A stretch of DNA of 64,000 nt from an uncultured Polaribacter sp. (GCA_947497755.1 CANMHT010000002.1:669445-733444); one strand, 5' to 3'; counted from the first letter of the stretch, positions 44,501 through 53,223 are shown. A program made the numbers and translations. Notes: generated from the letters alone by a model not told the origin.

Positions 44501-44526
44501 AAAACTCACCAAATTGGTGAGTTTTT
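44501..44526. terminator. Terminator of tRNA-Arg
   Basis: Arms ACTCACC and GGTGAGT around 5 bases, flanked by A and T runs; it sits just beyond the tRNA 3' end on the minus strand. Confidence 0.8.
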
Positions 44527-44530
44527 GTTG

Positions 44531-44604
44531 TGACCACGATAGGATTCAAACCTATAACCTTCTGAGCCGTAATCAGATGCGCTATTCAGTTGCGCCACGT
44601 GGCC
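44531..44604 (-). tRNA. tRNA-Arg (anticodon ACG)
   Basis: Read on the minus strand. The acceptor stem pairs GGCCACG with CGTGGTC (one G-U). The anticodon arm TCTGA/TCAGA encloses the loop TTACGGC, giving ACG, which after A34 deamination to inosine reads CGN. The T-arm contains GGTTTGAATCC-type sequence. The 3' CCA is not encoded (discriminator A is followed by CAACA), so CCA must be added after transcription. 74 bases, normal. Confidence 0.97.
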
Positions 44605-44648
44605 TTAAGCGGGTGCAAATATAAGATGTATTTTTTAATTTGAAAAGA

Positions 44649-44879
44649 CTATTCTGCGATTTCTTTTTTAAAATCTTCAATAATTGGAGTAGCGCTTTCT
44701 AAATCTGTATTGTAAATAAATAATTCAACAGAATTCCTTGGTGATCCAAACCCTGCTAATGTCCCAGAGTTGGCATGATCTTTTATTAAAGTAGCAATGC
44801 TTTGATCATTTAATAAATTACTTAATCTGTTAACAAATAATTGAGTTCCTGTAAATACTTTAATGTGCTCTTTTTCCAT
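44649..44879 (-). CDS. DUF2007 putative signal-transducing protein
   Basis: A 76-residue cytoplasmic protein of the DUF2007 family (sometimes called GlnB-like): HIKVFTGTQLFVNRLSNLLNDQ, then NSVELFIYNTDLESATPIIEDFKKE. The family is suspected to be regulatory, without proof. It is downstream of a 50-residue gene and near the tRNA. Length is normal. Confidence 0.85.
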   Translation of the reverse strand: MEKEHIKVFTGTQLFVNRLSNLLNDQSIATLIKDHANSGTLAGFGSPRNSVELFIYNTDLESATPIIEDFKKEIAE

Positions 44880-44891
44880 AGGTAAATAGTT

Positions 44892-45044
44892 TTAATCTAA
44901 TGAATTTAATGTTACATAAGCTCTCCAACCAATAATAGCTAATTGAAATTTATTGGCTTTGCTAATGTCTAACTGTCTTTTTGTAAACGAAGGCAATATG
45001 GCTTTGTTTATTTTGGCTAGTGATTTAAAAAAACGTTTCTTCAT
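44892..45044 (-). CDS. 50-residue basic protein (not SmpB)
   Basis: Found by translating the gap. MKKRFFKSLAKINKAILPSF start, then a central basic stretch, and FQLAIIGWRAYVTLNSLD at the end. From memory, very similar flavobacterial peptides are sometimes labelled SsrA-binding protein, but real SmpB is about 150 residues and this is too short. The gene lies 12 bp upstream of the DUF2007 gene and likely forms an operon with it. Function unknown. Confidence 0.75.
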   Translation of the reverse strand: MKKRFFKSLAKINKAILPSFTKRQLDISKANKFQLAIIGWRAYVTLNSLD

Positions 45045-45074
45045 TGAATGTAATATACTTAAAAAATTAGAAGT

Positions 45075-45109
45075 AAAAAAGCAACCATTTTTAATAAGGT
45101 TGCTTTTTT
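45075..45109 (-). terminator. Terminator of the SPFH gene
   Basis: AAAAAAGCAACC (45075-45086) pairs with GGTTGCTTTTTT (45098-45109), just beyond the minus-strand stop. Confidence 0.85.
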
Positions 45110-45124
45110 ATTACTAATATACTA

Positions 45125-46465
45125 TTACTTATTGTTTTTACTCATTATTTTTTTTGCTAGATCTGCTCCAATTAAAGATTGTAGTAAGTTATTATTACTT
45201 CCTCCTTTGCTACCTTCTATATAGGTTTGAGGTAATTTTAAGTCTTTTAATTGTTGGGCAACACCAACAGCGGTTTTGTAATTCCATTCCGCTTTTTCTT
45301 GTGGAGTTAAACCAGCGCTAACTAATTTTGAGTTTTCATAGTATTGTGCATCTGCAGCTACTTTTTTACTTTTCGCTTTATATAGTTCTACTTCGTATTG
45401 CTTTTTCTCTTTAATTAAATTGAATTCAGCTACTTTAGCTTCAGTTTCAGCTGCAATGGTTTGTTGAATTTGGACTTTTTCTAACCTAGCTCTTTCTTTA
45501 GCTTTTTCTGACTCACCTTTAGCAACTTCTTTTTTAGCTCTGTAATATTCACGTTCAGCTTGTTGTTTTTCTAACTGAGTTTGCGCAACTTCATTTTTTT
45601 GTAAATCTAAACGCTTGTCAAAAGATTCTTCCCAATCAATACCTGTTACTTGTGCTTGGTAAATTTTTAATCCATATTGTTTTAATGTGTTAGAATTATC
45701 TCTAATAATCTCACCATTTTTATCTCTTTTTATTCTAAATTTCTTTTGTTTACTGGCTTTACCAATATTAATTTTTCTAACAGTAGTAGTATCTCCAACA
45801 ATTTCATTATTACTTTGAGATTCATAATAAAGTTCAACTTGATACATACCATTTTCTAATTGATCTCTAAAATACCTATCAAAATCAGAAGCTTGTCCTG
45901 AAATATAATCTTGAGCATCCATAAGTTTACAAGTATTTTTTATAGCAGCATCAATATTAGGTAAAACTCTTCCATAAATAAGTTTAGCCTCACTTCTGTT
46001 CCTGTCTGCCATATTAAGAAAAACTTCTTCATCATTAATATTTACCCCTACAATGACAGATGTGCTAATTTCTGCCTTGATAGCATCACTAAATTCCCAT
46101 TTTTGAGCTTTTCTATTATAAATTCCTTGAGAGTTTTTTGGTAATTCGTCACCAGGCTTAATTATAATGTCTTTAATAGATGTTTCATAAGAAAGCGGAA
46201 TAATTCTTCCCCACCATTTTAATTTTATTCCTTGAGTTGTAATCATTTTATCACCACCAGAAATATATTGGACAGCATAGGCAGTTCCAGCATCAGCATA
46301 AAAAAACATTCCGGTAATAATACTCATTAATATTCCTAAAAGAGTAATTTGAATACTGCGGGTTTTGGTAAACCAATTAATAACTTTATTGGGTTTGATT
46401 ATAGATTTTAAAATAATTGAAAGTAGTCCGATAATAATTAATAGAATTCCTAGTGTAGTTAGCAT
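45125..46465 (-). CDS. SPFH/band 7-domain membrane protein
   Basis: A 446-residue protein. Two hydrophobic helices lie at the start (about 2-22, 36-58). The SPFH domain (about 60-290) is followed by a long charged coiled coil rich in Q, K, E and A (about 285-380, with EREYYRAKKEVAKGESEKAKER), and a short ending with LPQTYIEG. Such proteins form oligomeric scaffolds in membranes and can recruit proteases. The motif LKWWGRIIPLSYETSIKDIII is in the SPFH part. No protease partner is adjacent. Confidence 0.82.
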   Translation of the reverse strand: MLTTLGILLIIIGLLSIILKSIIKPNKVINWFTKTRSIQITLLGILMSIITGMFFYADAGTAYAVQYISGGDKMITTQGIKLKWWGRIIPLSYETSIKDIIIKPGDELPKNSQGIYNRKAQKWEFSDAIKAEISTSVIVGVNINDEEVFLNMADRNRSEAKLIYGRVLPNIDAAIKNTCKLMDAQDYISGQASDFDRYFRDQLENGMYQVELYYESQSNNEIVGDTTTVRKINIGKASKQKKFRIKRDKNGEIIRDNSNTLKQYGLKIYQAQVTGIDWEESFDKRLDLQKNEVAQTQLEKQQAEREYYRAKKEVAKGESEKAKERARLEKVQIQQTIAAETEAKVAEFNLIKEKKQYEVELYKAKSKKVAADAQYYENSKLVSAGLTPQEKAEWNYKTAVGVAQQLKDLKLPQTYIEGSKGGSNNNLLQSLIGADLAKKIMSKNNK

Positions 46466-46540
46466 AGTAATTTTTGTTTTAAAAGTTTATTTGTTTATGT
46501 GTATATAATTTTATGAAAATGTTACAACTTGATTTTTGTT

Positions 46541-46942
46541 TCAATGAAAATTTTTGATTTTTTCAAAATTAGAAGTAGCGAAAACAATACCATTTATTTC
46601 TCCAATTTTAATGTTTGGAATTGGAATATTTTTTTGAAACCAAAGACTAGAAAAGGTACTTTTTTTATTGTTTAATTTAATATGTATCCCAATAATCTCT
46701 TTGTTTGCATTAAATTTTAATTTACTGTATGTAAAGAAAACTCCTTGTCTTTCTAAAATGTATTTAATAGTTTTTAGATCTTCTTTGGTAGAGTCTTTTG
46801 TTAGTACTTCACTAAACCCATCAAACCGATGTAGTAAAAAAGCTCTTTTTTCTTGAGCATGTATTTTTAAACTTGTACAAAAACAAAAAACACATAAAAA
46901 AGAAAATAAAAGTAAGGTCTTATTTGTACGTTTATAAAGCAT
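46541..46942 (-). CDS. Secreted protein of unknown function
   Basis: A 133-residue protein with a signal peptide (about residues 8-29, ending KIHAQ). The mature part includes TKEDLKTIKYILERQGVFFTYSKLKFNANKEIIGIHIKLNNKK, which resembles segments near the ends of flavobacterial BlaR1/M56-type proteins, but no membrane protease part is present. No function assigned. It is 75 bp upstream of the SPFH gene on the same strand. Confidence 0.6.
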   Translation of the reverse strand: MLYKRTNKTLLLFSFLCVFCFCTSLKIHAQEKRAFLLHRFDGFSEVLTKDSTKEDLKTIKYILERQGVFFTYSKLKFNANKEIIGIHIKLNNKKSTFSSLWFQKNIPIPNIKIGEINGIVFATSNFEKIKNFH

Positions 46943-47028
46943 AAATAGATTGAAAAATAACAGCCAATAAAGTTAATTATTTTTTTAATCCTGATGCTTA
47001 ATATTTACATATCAAAATCATTTTACAC

Positions 47029-47036
47029 TATCTTTG
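47029..47036 (+). promoter_or_regulatory. -7 box of the Ca/Na antiporter gene
   Basis: TATCTTTG, followed by 17 bases and the ATG. No clear -33 TTG. Confidence 0.45.
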
Positions 47037-47053
47037 GCAAAAATATTTTTTGA

Positions 47054-47989
47054 ATGGAGTTTTTGTATATTATTTTAGGATTGATATTGTTAATTTTAGG
47101 AGGTAATTGGTTGTTAAAAGCGGCTGTAGGTCTTTCTTTAAAATTAAATATTCCTAAAATTGTTATTGGAATGACTGTTGTATCATTCGCCACTTCAGCA
47201 CCCGAGTTAATTGTAAGTATTAAATCTGCTTTAGATGGTTTCCCAGATTTATCACTTGGAAATGTTGTAGGGTCTAATATTGCAAATTTAGCACTGGTTT
47301 TAGGGATTACAATTACACTTTCTAAAATTGATGTTGAAAAGAGTTTTTACAAAACAGACTGGCCAGTTATGATGATTGCTTCAGGACTTTTGTTTTTGTT
47401 TTTATTCGACGATTTGCGAATTGAAACTTATGAAGGAGTTATTCTTTTTTCGTTTTTAATTATCTTTTTAATCTACTTACTTAAATTTCAAAAGCAAGCT
47501 GTTGTAGATGAAATGCCAGAAGATGATGAATTATTGCCTTTTTACAAAGTACTGTTTTTTGTAGCAATTGGAGGTGTTGGACTTTGGGGTGGATCAGAAT
47601 TGTTAATTGATGGAGCAGTTAGCTTAGCAAAAGATTTTGGTGTTAGCGAAAGAGTAATAGGAGTAACTGTAGTTTCTATTGGTACAAGTATACCAGAACT
47701 AGCAGCTTCTATTGTTGCTGTATTAAAAAAAGAAAAAGCAATCTCACTAGGAAATTTATTAGGTTCTAATATTTTTAATATTCTGGCGGTATTAGGAATT
47801 ACATCTATAATAACTCCAATAAATTTAAAAGATGTTGAGCTTATGAATTATGATATTTATTGGATGTTAGGAATTTCATTTTTGATTTTGCCATTGGTGT
47901 TTTTTCCTCGTAAGCTACGGTTAGATTGGAAAGATGGATTTATTCTACTTGCTTTGTATGTTATTTTTATATACACAACTGTTAGTTAA
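47054..47989 (+). CDS. Calcium/sodium antiporter (CaCA family)
   Basis: A 311-residue inner-membrane protein with about ten helices arranged as two inverted halves. The alpha repeats are visible: SFATSAPELIVSIKSALDG...LGNVVGSNIANLALVLG in the first half and SIGTSIPELAASIVAVLKKE...LGNLLGSNIFNILAVLG in the second. It exchanges Ca2+ (or K+) for Na+ or H+. Similar to YrbG. A bidirectional terminator separates it from the convergent glnA gene. Confidence 0.94.
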   Translation: MEFLYIILGLILLILGGNWLLKAAVGLSLKLNIPKIVIGMTVVSFATSAPELIVSIKSALDGFPDLSLGNVVGSNIANLALVLGITITLSKIDVEKSFYKTDWPVMMIASGLLFLFLFDDLRIETYEGVILFSFLIIFLIYLLKFQKQAVVDEMPEDDELLPFYKVLFFVAIGGVGLWGGSELLIDGAVSLAKDFGVSERVIGVTVVSIGTSIPELAASIVAVLKKEKAISLGNLLGSNIFNILAVLGITSIITPINLKDVELMNYDIYWMLGISFLILPLVFFPRKLRLDWKDGFILLALYVIFIYTTVS

Positions 47990-48015
47990 TAAAACAAGTT
48001 TTTGTAATAAATATA

Positions 48016-48045
48016 AAAAAGCCTCTTCGTTTGAAGAGGCTTTTT
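48016..48045. terminator. Bidirectional terminator
   Basis: AAAAAGCCTCTTC (48016-48028), loop GTTT, GAAGAGGCTTTTT (48033-48045). Confidence 0.92.
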
Positions 48046-48074
48046 AGTTAGTTGTGTTGTGTGGTAATGATAAA

Positions 48075-49091
48075 TTATAATTTATCGCAAACTGGTTTTA
48101 CAGTTTTAATAATTCTTCCAGCAATTTTATAAGGATCACCATTAGAAGCAGGTCTTCTATCTTCTAACCATCCTTTCCATCCTTTTTCTACTGTAATAAT
48201 AGGAATTCTAATTGAGGCTCCTCTGTCAGAAACTCCATATGAGAAATCAGAAACATGAGCAGTTTCATGTAATCCTGTTAAACGTTCATCGTTATTGGCA
48301 CCATATACGTCAATATGTTCTTCAGTAACAGGTCTAAAAGCTTCACAAATTTCTTCATATACTTCTTTAGATCCACAAGTTCTTAAAGTAGTGTTAGAAA
48401 AGTTAGCGTGCATTCCAGAACCATTCCAATCTCCTTTTACAGGTTTTGGGTGATACTCAATATAGTAACCATATTTTTCAGTCAATCTATCTAATAAATA
48501 ACGAGCTATCCAAATTTCATCTCCAGCTTTTTTTGCACCTTTTGCAAATAATTGAAATTCCCATTGTCCAGGAGCAACTTCTTGGTTAATTCCTTCAAAG
48601 TTTAATCCAGCATCGATACATAAATCCGCATGCTCTTCTACAAAATCTCTACCCCAAGTATATCTTCCTCCTACAGAACAGTAATATTTTCCTTGTGGTC
48701 CTGGGAAACCACCTCTTGGGAAACCTAAAGGTAAATCAGTTTTTTGATCCATTAAGAAATACTCTTGCTCAAAACCAAACCAAAAATCATTATCATCATC
48801 ATCTATGGTTGCTCTAGCGTTAGATTCGTGTGGTGTTCCATCAGCATTTAAAACTTCTGCCATTACTAAGAATCCATTTTTTCTAACTGGATCTGGGTAA
48901 ATAGCTACAGGTTTTAATAAACAATCAGAAGCTCCACCAGAAGCCTGCTCAGTAGAACTACCGTCAAAAGACCAGATAGGACAATCTTCTAATTTTCCGC
49001 TAAAGTCATCTTCGACTTTAGTCTTACTTCTCATGTTTTGAGTTGGTTTATGACCATCTAACCAAATGTACTCTAATTTAGATTTACTCAT
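48075..49091 (-). CDS. Glutamine synthetase type II (eukaryote-like)
   Basis: A 338-residue enzyme joining ammonium to glutamate. It has the GSII N-terminal form YIWLDGHKPTQNMRSKT, ending of the beta-Grasp domain with CPIWSFDGSSTEQASG, the glutamate/metal motif WFGFEQEYFLMD, GINQEVAPGQWEFQ, and NGSGMHANFSN. Length matches type II, not the ~470-residue type I. It is divergent from a type III synthetase with a palindrome in between. Activity should be regulated at expression level, as no adenylylation-site signature is present. Confidence 0.93.
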   Translation of the reverse strand: MSKSKLEYIWLDGHKPTQNMRSKTKVEDDFSGKLEDCPIWSFDGSSTEQASGGASDCLLKPVAIYPDPVRKNGFLVMAEVLNADGTPHESNARATIDDDDNDFWFGFEQEYFLMDQKTDLPLGFPRGGFPGPQGKYYCSVGGRYTWGRDFVEEHADLCIDAGLNFEGINQEVAPGQWEFQLFAKGAKKAGDEIWIARYLLDRLTEKYGYYIEYHPKPVKGDWNGSGMHANFSNTTLRTCGSKEVYEEICEAFRPVTEEHIDVYGANNDERLTGLHETAHVSDFSYGVSDRGASIRIPIITVEKGWKGWLEDRRPASNGDPYKIAGRIIKTVKPVCDKL

Positions 49092-49117
49092 TTTGTTGTG
49101 TTTTAGAAATTTTCAAG

Positions 49118-49125
49118 CAAAAATA
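49118..49125 (-). promoter_or_regulatory. -7 box of the GSII gene
   Basis: TATTTTTG on the minus strand; no TTG at normal spacing. The palindrome centred at 49152 occupies the -33 region. Confidence 0.5.
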
Positions 49126-49140
49126 TGTAAAAAAATATAT

Positions 49141-49164
49141 TTACCCCTAATTTTTTAGGGGTAA
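49141..49164. promoter_or_regulatory. Palindrome TTACCCCTAA-N4-TTAGGGGTAA between glutamine synthetases
   Basis: A perfect 10-bp inverted repeat with a TTTT centre. A related half-like site TTAGGGGGGTA is at 49205-49215, upstream of the GSIII promoter. Likely operator; nothing has been demonstrated. Confidence 0.55.
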
Positions 49165-49240
49165 AATATGTATAAAATTGATTTTTTTATTTTGATATTA
49201 AAAATTAGGGGGGTATTTATACTTATTTGTGTATTTGTTG

Positions 49241-49248
49241 TATATTTG
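49241..49248 (+). promoter_or_regulatory. -7 box of the GSIII gene
   Basis: TATATTTG, 17 bases ahead of the ATG. No normal -33 TTG. Confidence 0.5.
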
Positions 49249-49265
49249 ATAAAAACCCATTTCTT

Positions 49266-51449
49266 ATGTCTACAATACGATTTAATGCTTTAAAAGAAAC
49301 AATGAATAGAAAACCACTTGAAATAAAAAATGGTGGTAGAAAATCCGAATATTTTGGAGAAAATGTATTTAACGAATATGCCATGCGTCAGTATATGACC
49401 AAAGATGCTTATAAGAGTGTAATGGATGCTATTGAGTATGGTACTAAAATTGAACGAGGAATTGCTGATCAGGTAGCTGCAGCTATGAAAGATTGGGCAT
49501 TATCAAAAGATGCAACTCATTATACGCATTGGTTTCAACCCTTAACAGGTGCAACAGCAGAAAAGCATGACGCTTTTTTCGAAACTATTGGAAATGGTAG
49601 AGCAATGGAAAAGTTTGGAGGGGGAGAATTGGTGCAACAAGAACCTGATGCTTCAAGTTTTCCAAATGGAGGAATAAGAAATACTTTTGAAGCTAGGGGA
49701 TATACAGCTTGGGATCCAACATCACCAGCATTTATTTATGGTACAACATTATGTATTCCAACGGTTTTTGTTGCTTATACCGGAGAAGCATTGGATAATA
49801 AAGCTCCATTATTAAGAGCATTACAAGCAGTAGATCATGCAGCAACAGCTGTTTGTAAATATTTTGATAAAAATGTAACCAAAGTAAATGCCTCTTTAGG
49901 TTGGGAACAAGAATACTTTTTAATAGATGCTGCCTTAGCAATATCCAGACCCGATATTAATTTAACAGGAAGAACACTATTAGGACATTCGCCAGCGAAA
50001 GGACAGCAGTTAGATGATCATTATTTTGGTTCAATTCCTAATAGAGTAATGAGTTATATGAGAGATTTAGAACAAGAGTGTATGTTGTTGGGGATACCAG
50101 TAAAAACACGGCATAATGAAGTTGCTCCTAATCAATATGAACTAGCACCCATTTTTGAAGAAGCGAATTTAGCTGTAGATCATAATTCGTTACTAATGGA
50201 TGTAATGGAAAAAATTGCAGAGCGCCATCATTTTAGAGTTTTATTTCATGAAAAACCTTTTGCAGGAATTAACGGATCTGGAAAACACAACAATTGGTCT
50301 TTAGCAACAAATACAGGGGTTAATTTATTAAGTCCGGGAAAGACCCCAATGAAAAACTTACAGTTTTTAACCTTTTTTGTAAATACGATAAAAGCGGTAC
50401 ATGATTATGAAGAATTAATCAGAGCTTCTATTGCAAGTGCAAGTAATGATCATCGTTTAGGAGCCAATGAGGCACCACCGGCAATTATGTCTGTATTTAT
50501 TGGTTCGCAACTTTCAGAAGTATTAGATGAGTTAGAAAATGTTACGAAAGGAAAACTGTCACCAGAAGAAAAAACAGATTTAAAATTAAACATTGTAGGT
50601 AAGATTCCAGAAATATTATTAGATAATACAGATCGAAATAGAACTTCTCCGTTTGCATTTACTGGGAATAAGTTTGAGTTTAGAGCAGTAGGTTCATGGG
50701 CAAATTGTGCTGGGCCAATGACAACACTAAATACTATTATTGCGAAACAATTAAAAGATTTTAAAATTGAAGTTGATAAGTTAGTTGAAACGAAGAAATT
50801 GAAGAAAGACGAGGCTGTTTTTAATGTGTTAAGAGAGTACATTAAAGCCTCTAAAAAGATTCGATTCGAAGGGAATGGTTATGGAGAAGCTTGGGAAAAG
50901 GAAGCAAAAAGGAGAGGGTTAAGTAATAATAAAACAACTCCAGAAGCCTTAAAAGCAAAGATATCTAAAAATGCAATTGCTCTTTTTGAAGAAATGGGAG
51001 TAATGAGTAAAGTTGAAGTAGAAGCTAGGCATGAGATAGAATTGGAAGAATATATTTTAAGGATTCAGATAGAAGGAAGGGTGCTGGGAGATATTGCTAG
51101 AAATCATGTAATTCCAACAGCTGTTAGATACCAAAATACTTTAATAGAAAATGTAAGTGGTTTAAAAAATATTTTTGGAACTTCATTTAAAGTGCATGCT
51201 AAAGAGCAAATAGATTTGATTGAAAAAATTTCAGCTCATATCGCAGAAATTAATTCTAAAGTTGAAGCAATGACCAATGAAAGAAGAAAAGCAAATAAGC
51301 TGGTAGGGCAAAAATCTGCAGATGCTTATTGTAATAATGTAAAATCTTATTTTGAAGAAATTCGTTACCATTGCGATAAATTAGAAATGATGGTAGATGA
51401 TGAGTTATGGCCTTTGGCTAAATATAGAGAATTGTTATTTACACGTTAA
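49266..51449 (+). CDS. glnN: Glutamine synthetase type III
   Basis: A large GSIII enzyme typical of Bacteroidota. The start is set at the ATG giving MSTIRFNALKETMNR, and 13 residues of the longest frame before it lack the family pattern; this yields 727 residues. Visible motifs: DATHYTHWFQPLTGATAEKHDAF, GWEQEYFLID, RHNEVAPNQYELAPIFEEAN, GSGKHNNWSLATN and RTSPFAFTGNKFEFRAVGS. It forms dodecamers and serves ammonium assimilation together with the type II enzyme. It has its own terminator. Confidence 0.95.
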   Translation: MSTIRFNALKETMNRKPLEIKNGGRKSEYFGENVFNEYAMRQYMTKDAYKSVMDAIEYGTKIERGIADQVAAAMKDWALSKDATHYTHWFQPLTGATAEKHDAFFETIGNGRAMEKFGGGELVQQEPDASSFPNGGIRNTFEARGYTAWDPTSPAFIYGTTLCIPTVFVAYTGEALDNKAPLLRALQAVDHAATAVCKYFDKNVTKVNASLGWEQEYFLIDAALAISRPDINLTGRTLLGHSPAKGQQLDDHYFGSIPNRVMSYMRDLEQECMLLGIPVKTRHNEVAPNQYELAPIFEEANLAVDHNSLLMDVMEKIAERHHFRVLFHEKPFAGINGSGKHNNWSLATNTGVNLLSPGKTPMKNLQFLTFFVNTIKAVHDYEELIRASIASASNDHRLGANEAPPAIMSVFIGSQLSEVLDELENVTKGKLSPEEKTDLKLNIVGKIPEILLDNTDRNRTSPFAFTGNKFEFRAVGSWANCAGPMTTLNTIIAKQLKDFKIEVDKLVETKKLKKDEAVFNVLREYIKASKKIRFEGNGYGEAWEKEAKRRGLSNNKTTPEALKAKISKNAIALFEEMGVMSKVEVEARHEIELEEYILRIQIEGRVLGDIARNHVIPTAVRYQNTLIENVSGLKNIFGTSFKVHAKEQIDLIEKISAHIAEINSKVEAMTNERRKANKLVGQKSADAYCNNVKSYFEEIRYHCDKLEMMVDDELWPLAKYRELLFTR

Positions 51450-51453
51450 ATAT

Positions 51454-51479
51454 AATCCCGCGTTTTTGCGGGGTTTTTT
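51454..51479 (+). terminator. Terminator of the GSIII gene
   Basis: AATCCCGC and GCGGGGTT arms (one T-G pair) with a T-rich loop and a T6 tail. Confidence 0.85.
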
Positions 51480-51483
51480 GTAA

Positions 51484-51978
51484 TATTTTTTTCATTTAAG
51501 AATAGAAAACTTAATAAAAACTCACTGGGAAGCAGTTGCGCAAATTTATCAATCAGGAATTGATACCAAAAATGCAACATTTAGAACAAAAGTTCCTTCA
51601 TGGGAGGAATGGGATTCTCAGCACCATCAACATTCAAGATTTGTAGCTTTGTCAAATAATGAAGTTGTTGGTTGGTGTGCTATTGCTCCGGTTTCTAAAA
51701 GAGAATGCTATCAAGGAGTTGCTGAGTTAAGTATTTATATTTCATTAAGGCATATAGGAAAAGGCATTGGTAGTTTGTTAATGAATCAGTTAATTGAATC
51801 GTCAGAAGCAAACGGAATTTGGACATTATATTCGAGTTTATTTCCAGAAAATATAGCAAGTGTATCTCTGCATCAAAAGAATGGTTTTAGAGAGATTGGA
51901 AGAAGAGAAAAAATTGCGCAACAAGATGGTGTATGGAGAGATACTGTTTTATACGAAAGAAGAAGTAAAAAGTTCTAA
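51484..51978 (+). CDS. GNAT acetyltransferase lacking a canonical start codon
   Basis: The frame is open from the stop at 51481. Its GNAT-like content begins at about 51496 (LRIENLIKTHWEAVAQIYQSGIDTKN), but the first ATG/GTG/TTG is TTG at 51649, which would remove about 50 conserved residues. The remainder has NNEVVGWCAIAPVS, IGKGIGSLLMNQLI (acetyl-CoA P-loop) and NGFREIGRREKI, like phosphinothricin acetyltransferase relatives. Start by ATA, TTA or another rare codon, or loss of the start, are the options. Length from 51496 would be a normal ~160 residues. Confidence 0.65.
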   Translation, partial: YFFHLRIENLIKTHWEAVAQIYQSGIDTKNATFRTKVPSWEEWDSQHHQHSRFVALSNNEVVGWCAIAPVSKRECYQGVAELSIYISLRHIGKGIGSLLMNQLIESSEANGIWTLYSSLFPENIASVSLHQKNGFREIGRREKIAQQDGVWRDTVLYERRSKKF

Positions 51979-51983
51979 TTACT

Positions 51984-52014
51984 TTGAATGTTTGCTGTTT
52001 TTAGAGTAATTTCG
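51984..52014 (+). promoter_or_regulatory. Likely purM promoter
   Basis: TTG at 51984-51986, 20 bases, TAATTTCG at 52007-52014, close to the consensus TAnnTTTG. The ATG follows 30 bases later. Confidence 0.4.
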
Positions 52015-52044
52015 CAGCAACAAAAAACACAACACAACAACACA

Positions 52045-53223
52045 ATGAGTCAAGAAATTTCTAAACGTTACGCCCAACGTGGTGTTTCTGCATCTAAAGA
52101 AGATGTGCACAATGCAATTAAGAATATTGACAAAGGATTATTTCCGAAAGCTTTCTGTAAAATTGTTCCTGATTACCTAACAAATGATGAAGAGTATTGC
52201 TTAATAATGCATGCTGATGGAGCTGGAACAAAATCTTCTTTGGCGTATATGTATTGGAAAGAAACTGGAGATGTTTCTGTATGGAAAGGAATTGCACAAG
52301 ATGCATTAATAATGAATATTGATGATTTATTATGTGTTGGAGCTACAGATAATATTATGCTTTCTTCAACAATAGGAAGAAACAAGAGTAAAATTCCAGG
52401 AGAAGTCTTATCTGCAATAATCAACGGGACTGAAGAACTAATAGAAGATTTAAAAAAGTTTGGAGTAACTATTCATTCTACTGGAGGAGAAACTGCAGAT
52501 GTTGGTGATTTAGTAAGAACTATTATTGTAGATTCTACGGTAACCGCAAGAATGAAGCGTTCTGAAGTAATTGATAATGCTAATATTAAAGCAGGAGATG
52601 TAATTGTTGGATTGGAGTCTTTTGGGCAAGCTACTTATGAGACTGAATATAATGGCGGAATGGGATCTAACGGATTAACTTCTGCACGTCATGATGTGTT
52701 TCATAAATATTTAGCAGAAAAATATCCAGAAAGTTTTGATGCCGAAGTTCCAGAAGATTTAGTGTATTCTGGACAAACAAAATTAACTGATGCTGTAGAA
52801 AATGCACCTATTGATGCTGGTAAATTAGTTTTATCTCCAACAAGAACTTATGCGCCAATTATTAAAGAAATTTTATCTAAGTACAATGCAGATGCTGTTC
52901 ATGGAATGATTCATTGTTCTGGAGGTGCTCAAACAAAAATATTACACTTTGTAGAAAACTTACATATTGTAAAAGATAATATGTTTTCAATTCCACCTTT
53001 GTTTAAATTAATACAAGAGCAATCTAAAACAGATTGGAAAGAAATGTATCAAGTATTTAATTGTGGACATAGAATGGAGTTGTATGTATCTCCAGAAATA
53101 GCAGAAGACATTATAGCTATTTCAAAGTCTTTTAATGTGAATGCTCAAATTGTAGGTAGAGTAGAAGCTTCTGATGTAAAAAAGCTAACAATTAAAAGTG
53201 AGTACGGAATTTTCGAATATTAA
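52045..53223 (+). CDS. purM: Phosphoribosylformylglycinamidine cyclo-ligase (Bacteroidota type)
   Basis: Closes the imidazole ring in purine synthesis (AIR synthetase). The start is the ATG giving MSQEISKRYAQRGVSASKEDVHNAI; this 392-residue form is normal for Bacteroidota. Visible: LIMHADGAGTKSSLAY (ATP binding), DDLLCVGAT, HSTGGETADVGD, VIVGLESFGQATYETEYNGGMGSNG, and HCSGGAQTKILHF. The next gene is an M14 peptidase 80 bp downstream. Confidence 0.95.
   Translation: MSQEISKRYAQRGVSASKEDVHNAIKNIDKGLFPKAFCKIVPDYLTNDEEYCLIMHADGAGTKSSLAYMYWKETGDVSVWKGIAQDALIMNIDDLLCVGATDNIMLSSTIGRNKSKIPGEVLSAIINGTEELIEDLKKFGVTIHSTGGETADVGDLVRTIIVDSTVTARMKRSEVIDNANIKAGDVIVGLESFGQATYETEYNGGMGSNGLTSARHDVFHKYLAEKYPESFDAEVPEDLVYSGQTKLTDAVENAPIDAGKLVLSPTRTYAPIIKEILSKYNADAVHGMIHCSGGAQTKILHFVENLHIVKDNMFSIPPLFKLIQEQSKTDWKEMYQVFNCGHRMELYVSPEIAEDIIAISKSFNVNAQIVGRVEASDVKKLTIKSEYGIFEY

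Noticed and set aside
49227..49265. N-terminal extension of the type III glutamine synthetase
   Set aside because: It covers the -7 box TATATTTG and lacks family residues; MSTIRFNALKETMN is the usual start.
51988..52044. N-terminal extension of PurM
   Set aside because: It overlaps the predicted promoter; MSQEISKRYAQRG is the usual Bacteroidota start.
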